Positions 43,996 to 48,448 of a DNA stretch of 48,448 nt are shown here, piece by piece (the first letter of the stretch is position 1; every line of letters begins with the position of its first letter). A program made the translations under genes and the position numbers. The stretch covers positions 1-48,448 of the forward strand of contig JAJTEK010000038.1 of the NCBI GenBank assembly GCA_021299695.1, read 5' to 3'. A model generated the notes under the pieces. The model had not been told where the DNA came from, ran no database searches, and saw nothing but the letters and a program-made list of their open reading frames with translations. The DNA is from Pirellula sp. GTDB lineage: Bacteria > Planctomycetota > Planctomycetia > Pirellulales > Pirellulaceae.

Positions 43996-45162
43996 ATGCG
44001 CGCTAGGACCGTTTCGTTGGCCTTGATGGGCTTATTCACTTCGGGCTTGGGAACCCCCGCCTTGTTTGGCCAGGACAATCCCCAAAAAATCCAATCACAA
44101 GCAAGCGGAACGCTCGACAAGCAAGACAAACGAGAAGACAAGCAATCGGTGCGACTGCCCAGAGCCACGCCTGAGTCCCAAGGTGTTTCTTCGGCGTCGA
44201 TCGCGAAATTCATCCAAGCCGCCGATGAGAAAGTCAATTCGATGCACAGTTTCATGCTGCTAAGGCATGGAAAGGTCATTGCGGAAGCCTGGTGGACTCC
44301 TGAGGATGCGAATAAACCTCATGTGCTCTGGTCATTGAGCAAGTCGTTCACATCGACGGCCGTGGGGTTGGCTGTCCATGATGGCAAGTTATCGGTCCAG
44401 GATCGGGTCATAGGATTTTTCCCCGATGCGCTGCCTGACAATCCCTCGGAGAATCTCAAGTCCATGAGGGTACTGGATTTGCTAACCATGTCGACTGGCC
44501 ATCAGGATGAACCGAACCTTCGAGCATCCCAAGACTGGATCAAGACGTTTTTGGCCCATCCGGTCCCCAGGAAACCAGGTAGCTTCTTCCGCTACAACAC
44601 TCCTGCAACCTTTATGCAGTCGGCGATCGTCCAGAAGGTCACCGGCCAGAACGTCGTCGATTATTTGCAAACACGCCTATTTGATCCATTGGGGATCGAC
44701 GCTCCGAAATGGGATAAGAACCCTCAAGGTATCTCGATCGGGGGCTATGGGCTTTACCTCACGACCGAGGATATCGCCAAGTTCGGTCAATTGTATTTGC
44801 AAAAAGGTCGTTGGGAGAACCAACAATTGATACCGAGCGATTGGGTCCAAGAGGCCACCACCAAGCAGGTGTCCAACGGGAGCGATCCGGCAAGCGATTG
44901 GAATCAAGGCTACGGTTACCAATTCTGGCGATGCCGGCATAATGCCTTCCGTGGCGACGGCAAGGACGGGCAGTTTTGCATCGTTTTGCCCGACCAAGAT
45001 TCGGTGGTCGTGATGACTGCAAATACATCCAATATGCAATCGCAACTCAGTCTCGTATGGGAGCATTTGCTAGGTGCTATGGTCGATAAAGATCTGCCTG
45101 AGTCTCCCAAGGATCGAGAGAATCTCGAAGGAATCTGCACCGGACTCAGAGCCAAAAGATAA
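43996..45162 (+). CDS. Secreted beta-lactamase-family serine hydrolase
   Basis: 388 residues from the ATG at 43996, which has AAGGA nine bases upstream and begins a signal peptide (MRARTVSLALMGLFTSGLG). A basic, Gln-rich stretch follows, then the class C beta-lactamase fold: S-x-x-K in WSLSKSFTS, YxN-like RYNTPATFMQ, LGIDAPKW, and GYGYQFWRCRHNAFRGDGKDGQF near the end. Such proteins are esterases, D-aminopeptidases or carboxypeptidases rather than true beta-lactamases; the substrate is not evident. It starts 22 bases after the ABC-DUF1854 stop, so the two are likely co-transcribed. It is a different subgroup from the NamZ-fused hydrolase at 30043-32355. Confidence 0.9.
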   Translation: MRARTVSLALMGLFTSGLGTPALFGQDNPQKIQSQASGTLDKQDKREDKQSVRLPRATPESQGVSSASIAKFIQAADEKVNSMHSFMLLRHGKVIAEAWWTPEDANKPHVLWSLSKSFTSTAVGLAVHDGKLSVQDRVIGFFPDALPDNPSENLKSMRVLDLLTMSTGHQDEPNLRASQDWIKTFLAHPVPRKPGSFFRYNTPATFMQSAIVQKVTGQNVVDYLQTRLFDPLGIDAPKWDKNPQGISIGGYGLYLTTEDIAKFGQLYLQKGRWENQQLIPSDWVQEATTKQVSNGSDPASDWNQGYGYQFWRCRHNAFRGDGKDGQFCIVLPDQDSVVVMTANTSNMQSQLSLVWEHLLGAMVDKDLPESPKDRENLEGICTGLRAKR

Positions 45163-45315
45163 CTTGCGGTTCGACCTGATAGCCCGGGGTTCCAATCGGT
45201 GGGGGGATGAATTATCATCACACTGTTTGGCACGACGATTGACCGATCTGCCGAACTCTTCGCGCCACATTCTTTTCGATTTAATTGCTCATCTTTTCGG
45301 AATTGTTCTCTTACC

Positions 45316-45957
45316 GTGACACTCCCTAATGATCTTCTGTTAGTGACCACGTATGACATCGACCGGGTCGGTATCGCAACGATCTTGGACAAATCGATGC
45401 GATACAAAGTCCATACATTGCGTCCAAATCGCATCGTTTCGTCGTTCTTCGAGGGCCTAAGCCCAAATCCGATCGGTCTGATCGACATCGATTTGCACGA
45501 TACGGACCCTGTATTGGTGGCTAACCATTTATCGGGGTATCGGCCTGGAATGCCCTTACTGTTTTTCGCAAGGGGAGAGTCCCCTCAGTTGTTCCTGCGC
45601 GGTGTCAGGAACGGAATTTTAGGTACGGTACAGAAGACCGATGGTCCGCAGGAACTGTTGAGAAAACTCGACTGCGCATTGCAAAAGCAGAATCTGTGGA
45701 ACAAGGAGGAGTTGAAGCGGATACAAGCTTGTTTCTCCCTGGATCCGAGTGTTTCAGGTTTGGAGATGTCTCTGACTCAACGCGAGTCCCATGTATTGAT
45801 GAAACTATCATGCGGGATGACCAATCGTCAGATCGCCGATGATTTGTCGATCAGTTATGAAATGGTCAAAGAGCACGTTCAGCACATCTTGCGCAAGATC
45901 GGGGTTACGGATCGAACCCAAGCGGCTGTTTGGGCCGTACGCAAACGGTTGTGCTAG
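45316..45957 (+). CDS. LuxR-family regulator with degenerate receiver domain
   Basis: 213 residues from a GTG. Residues 1-120 have the strand/helix pattern of a response-regulator receiver (LLLVTTYDIDRVGIATIL, IGLIDIDL, VQKTDGPQELL), and 150-213 are a LuxR-type helix-turn-helix (LTQRESHVLMKLSCGMTNRQIADDLSISYEMVKEHVQHILRKIGVTDRTQAA). In the receiver the usual acidic pair is replaced by Thr-Thr and the Ser/Thr switch by Ala, while a candidate Asp (LID) and the Lys (VQK) remain. It may therefore be controlled without phosphorylation. No histidine kinase is adjacent. The DNA-binding assignment is secure. Confidence 0.92.
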   Translation: MTLPNDLLLVTTYDIDRVGIATILDKSMRYKVHTLRPNRIVSSFFEGLSPNPIGLIDIDLHDTDPVLVANHLSGYRPGMPLLFFARGESPQLFLRGVRNGILGTVQKTDGPQELLRKLDCALQKQNLWNKEELKRIQACFSLDPSVSGLEMSLTQRESHVLMKLSCGMTNRQIADDLSISYEMVKEHVQHILRKIGVTDRTQAAVWAVRKRLC

Positions 45958-46000
45958 GATCGCCTGAGGTTCGTGCCTCGCCTGAGATTTCGTCGTACTC

Positions 46001-46030
46001 GTACTCAGCGAAGCGGTACTCAGCGAAACG
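46001..46030. repeat. Tandem 15-bp repeat
   Basis: GTACTCAGCGAAGCG (46001-46015) and GTACTCAGCGAAACG (46016-46030), flanked by further GTACTC copies at 45995-46000, 46031-46036 and an overlapping one after it. Lies in the 219-bp gap after the LuxR gene. No coding or clear terminator role. Confidence 0.8.
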
Positions 46031-46176
46031 GTACTCGTACTCGATGGCTTTTTGAACTGCGGCGATACCGCTCGTTGATCCAAGAGGTTCGAGGTAACTT
46101 GCGGACCATTAGGCCGAATAGATATACTTAATTGAATCGAGTACGAGAAGAAGCACGAACAAAGCATTGTCCCCCT

Positions 46177-46635
46177 ATGATCAACCCTTACGAACCTAAC
46201 CGGTCTGAGTTAGAGCCTCCGAGGACCCATGGATCGGATCCGAGCCTCATCGGGACTTTTCTGATCACCGCGGTCTTTGCCCTGGCGGCGCTTGTAGGGA
46301 TCCTCTCGAGCATGGTCCCAGAGATTGCAGCTTACACGACACCGCGTTTTGGGGCGATCGGGTTAGTCCTTTGTTTAAACCCGCTTATTTTCTTAGTCCC
46401 CACCCTGCGAAGTCCAACCATGTTGAACTACGCTTCCTCTGCCTTCATGACCCTTTCGATCGGCTTGATCAACGCTATCTCGCTGATGGGTTTGGGCCAA
46501 TCCCAATCCCAATCCCAATGGCCCTATACGGTACTCCCGTTTCTTCTTGCCGGAATGTATCTTGCTTGGCAATCCTTCAAGACAAGTCGTGGGGTGAAGG
46601 TGCCCCAAGATCCACCGACGGGGAACGACTCTTGA
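46177..46635 (+). CDS. Small membrane protein, NPYEP-type N-terminus
   Basis: 152 residues from the ATG at 46177, which gives MINPYEPNRSELEPP; an N-terminal NPYxP motif is common in planctomycete membrane proteins. Four hydrophobic segments follow (FLITAVFALAALVGILSSM, AIGLVLCLNPLIFLVPTL, FMTLSIGLINAISLMGL, TVLPFLLAGMYLAW). A short SQSQSQSQ stretch precedes the last helix, encoded by a TCCCAA repeat. No family function is known. It is convergent with katG and shares the terminator hairpin. Confidence 0.75.
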   Translation: MINPYEPNRSELEPPRTHGSDPSLIGTFLITAVFALAALVGILSSMVPEIAAYTTPRFGAIGLVLCLNPLIFLVPTLRSPTMLNYASSAFMTLSIGLINAISLMGLGQSQSQSQWPYTVLPFLLAGMYLAWQSFKTSRGVKVPQDPPTGNDS

Positions 46636-46660
46636 TGATTTTTCTTTTTTGAAAACAAAA

Positions 46661-46701
46661 TCGCGCCGCTGGGGATACCAGCGGCGCGACGGAGCTTTTT
46701 T
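46661..46701. terminator. Strong rho-independent terminator between convergent genes
   Basis: TCGCGCCGCTGG (46661-46672) pairs perfectly with CCAGCGGCGCGA (46678-46689) around a five-base loop. On the minus strand the stem is followed directly by TTTTGTTTTC, ideal for ending katG, whose stop is 30 bases away. On the plus strand a T6 run follows at 46696-46701, so it probably also ends the small membrane-protein gene. Confidence 0.9.
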
Positions 46702-46718
46702 CAGGCGACCAAAGCGGG

Positions 46719-48448
46719 CTAGAGCTTCGAGGCTACTTGGGGTCTATCGAGCATCATGACTTTGTTCCATGCTGCTACAAAGTCCTGGGCGAACTTGGTC
46801 TTGGCATCATCGCTAGCGTAGACCTCGGAGATCGCTCGGAGTTGCGAGTTCGACCCGAAGATCAAGTCGGTTCGTGACCCTTTCCAACGTAGATCGCCCG
46901 TCTTACGATCGTAGCCTTCGTACACATGCACGTTGGCTTTCGATGGTTTCCATTCGATATTGCTATCGAGAAGATGTACGAAGAAGTCGTTGGTGAGCAC
47001 TTGCGGCTTTTGGGTCAATACACCCAAATCCGAGTTTCCAGTATTGATGCCCAAGACGCGAAGGCCACCGATAAGTGCCGTCATCTCGGGGGCTGACAAT
47101 TGCAGTCGATGAGCGCGGTCGAGGAGAAACTCTTCTTCGGGGCGAACCTTGGGAGCCTGTCGAATCTCTGGTGCAACGTAGTTGCGGAAGCCATCGGACA
47201 GAGGTTCCAAAACAGCAAACGACTCGACATCGGTCATGCTTTGGTCAGCATCCATCCGGCCGGGACTAAATGGAACGGCGATGTCCGTTCCACCTTGCTT
47301 GGCGGCTTGCTCGACGGCCGCACAACCACCGAGCACAACTAGATCAGCGATCGAAATCCGCTTGCCATCGGTTCGCCCCTGTGCGAATTCCTTTTGAATC
47401 CCTTCGAGTACCGAGAGAACCTTGCCGAGTTCCTCCGGATCATTGACGGCCCAGTCTTTTTGAGGGATCAGACGGATCCTGCCACCGTTAGCTCCACCTC
47501 GGTGGTCGGTTCCTCGGTAGGTCGATGCTGCCGCCCAAGCAGCACCGGTGAGCTCCGAGATGCTCAAGCCGCTGGCAAGTAACTTCTGTTTTAGCTCGGA
47601 GATCTGATTGGCATCAACCAACGGGTGATCGACAGCAGGGATCGGATCTTGCCAAATCTGTGGTTCGGGGACCTCGGGACCAAGCAACCTAGAACTTGGT
47701 CCCATGTCGCGGTGCGTGAGCTTGTACCAGGCCTTGGCAAATGCGAGTTCAAAGTCCTTTGGGTTTTTGTGAAATCGTTCAGAAATCACTCGGTACTTCG
47801 GGTCCATCTTCAAGGCCAAATCGGTCGTGAACATGATCGGTGCATGCGTCTTCGTTTTGACATGGGCGTCGGGCACGGTTCCTTGGGCTGCTGGGTCAGT
47901 GGGTGTCCATTGCCAAGCTCCAGCAGGGCTCTTGATGAGTTTCCACTCGTATCCGAAAAGGTTATCGAAATAACCATTCGACCAAGTCGTCGGAGTGGAG
48001 GTCCAAGCTCCTTCGAGTCCACTGGTGATCGTGTCCTGGGCGTTCCCTTTGCCGAATTTGTTCTTCCAGCCAAGACCTAGTTCCTCGATCGGCGCGCCTT
48101 CGGGTTCGGGGCCGACGTTCTTTGCGCTCGAGGCTCCGTGCGCTTTGCCAAACGTGTGCCCACCTGCGATCAGCGCTACGGTTTCCTCATCGTTCATGGC
48201 CATTCGGCGGAACGTTTCGCGGATGTCGATCGCGGCCGCAAACGGATCGGGCTTACTATTGGGTCCCTCAGGATTCACATAGATCAATCCCATCTGAACG
48301 GCGGCTAAAGGCTGCTCAAGTTTCCGATCCCCCTCATAACGTTTGTCGGCGAGCCACTGGCTTTCGGGCCCCCAGTAAATGTCTTCCTGCGGTTCCCAAA
48401 CATCTTGGCGACCGCCAGCGAATCCGAAGGTTTCAAAGCCCATCGATT
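46719..48448 (-). CDS. katG: Catalase-peroxidase, 5' partial
   Basis: The reading frame runs off the right edge, so roughly the first 150-170 residues, including the distal Arg-Trp-His of the active site, are outside; the ATG at 48443 is internal (the context [13 protein letters not shown] is mid-protein). The visible part has the Tyr of the Met-Tyr-Trp adduct in [12 protein letters not shown], the proximal heme ligand His in [10 protein letters not shown], the adduct Met in [11 protein letters not shown], and the C-terminal duplicated peroxidase domain with the usual end ([28 protein letters not shown]). It breaks down hydrogen peroxide by catalase and peroxidase reactions. A strong terminator follows. 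Confidence 0.97.
   Translation of the reverse strand, partial: SMGFETFGFAGGRQDVWEPQEDIYWGPESQWLADKRYEGDRKLEQPLAAVQMGLIYVNPEGPNSKPDPFAAAIDIRETFRRMAMNDEETVALIAGGHTFGKAHGASSAKNVGPEPEGAPIEELGLGWKNKFGKGNAQDTITSGLEGAWTSTPTTWSNGYFDNLFGYEWKLIKSPAGAWQWTPTDPAAQGTVPDAHVKTKTHAPIMFTTDLALKMDPKYRVISERFHKNPKDFELAFAKAWYKLTHRDMGPSSRLLGPEVPEPQIWQDPIPAVDHPLVDANQISELKQKLLASGLSISELTGAAWAAASTYRGTDHRGGANGGRIRLIPQKDWAVNDPEELGKVLSVLEGIQKEFAQGRTDGKRISIADLVVLGGCAAVEQAAKQGGTDIAVPFSPGRMDADQSMTDVESFAVLEPLSDGFRNYVAPEIRQAPKVRPEEEFLLDRAHRLQLSAPEMTALIGGLRVLGINTGNSDLGVLTQKPQVLTNDFFVHLLDSNIEWKPSKANVHVYEGYDRKTGDLRWKGSRTDLIFGSNSQLRAISEVYASDDAKTKFAQDFVAAWNKVMMLDRPQVASKL

Noticed and set aside
45808-46167. Minus-strand frame with LSTASLSTSTTKS repeats
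   Set aside because: The repeats are only the translation of the 15-bp tandem repeat, and much of the frame is antisense to the LuxR gene.
46132-46176. Earlier start for the small membrane protein (15 extra residues)
   Set aside because: The internal ATG at 46177 gives the planctomycete-typical NPYEP start; the extra residues show no conserved pattern.
1-48448. CRISPR array, prophage or complete insertion sequence
   Set aside because: No regularly spaced direct repeats, no integrase, capsid, terminase or transposase frame was found on either strand.

Overview
The window reads as chromosomal DNA of a planctomycete, most likely in the Pirellula/Rhodopirellula group. The evidence is a set of families typical of that phylum: a DUF1501 protein paired with a PSCyt1/DUF1549/DUF1553 protein, a secreted enzyme with a LEPR-XLL-like N-terminus plus dockerin repeats, a DUF6263-like secreted protein, a small protein starting with an NPYEP motif, and many large orphan membrane proteins. 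Genes are on both strands and well spaced. Only two genes are cut by the window edges: the Rhs protein at the left and katG at the right.

Left part (1-13,600): the end of a YD-repeat/Rhs protein with a polymorphic-toxin tip and a candidate immunity gene; a roughly 0.5 kb gene-free stretch holding a short element with inverted-repeat ends; an apparently N-terminally clipped six-hairpin-like protein; a secreted vanadium haloperoxidase; tRNA-Val and rpsU; and a three-gene MacAB-type export system whose adaptor carries C-terminal EF-hands.

Middle part (13,600-29,000): two near-identical 173-bp repeats, then a leftward block of YhaM-like exoribonuclease, ABC-2 permease, peptidase T and a 1181-residue membrane protein of unknown function. 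A rightward trio follows: aldo/keto reductase, HD phosphohydrolase, and a heme-NO-binding (H-NOX) domain fused to a Hanks-type Ser/Thr kinase. This last gene is the most striking in the window. Next come a secreted FAD oxidoreductase, a PqiA-like and a DUF2007-like gene, and dnaX with two A10 slippage tracts and no zinc-module cysteines.

Right part (29,000-48,448): a wall-salvage locus (serine hydrolase-NamZ fusion, Na+/solute symporter, divergent murQ) that could liberate, import and degrade MurNAc; citrate synthase; the DUF1501/PSCyt pair; an ABC exporter fused to DUF1854 followed by a secreted serine hydrolase; a LuxR-type regulator with a degenerate receiver; a small membrane protein; and the C-terminal three quarters of catalase-peroxidase, ending at a strong terminator hairpin.

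All assignments come from reading the translated sequence and recalled family motifs; no database search was run.
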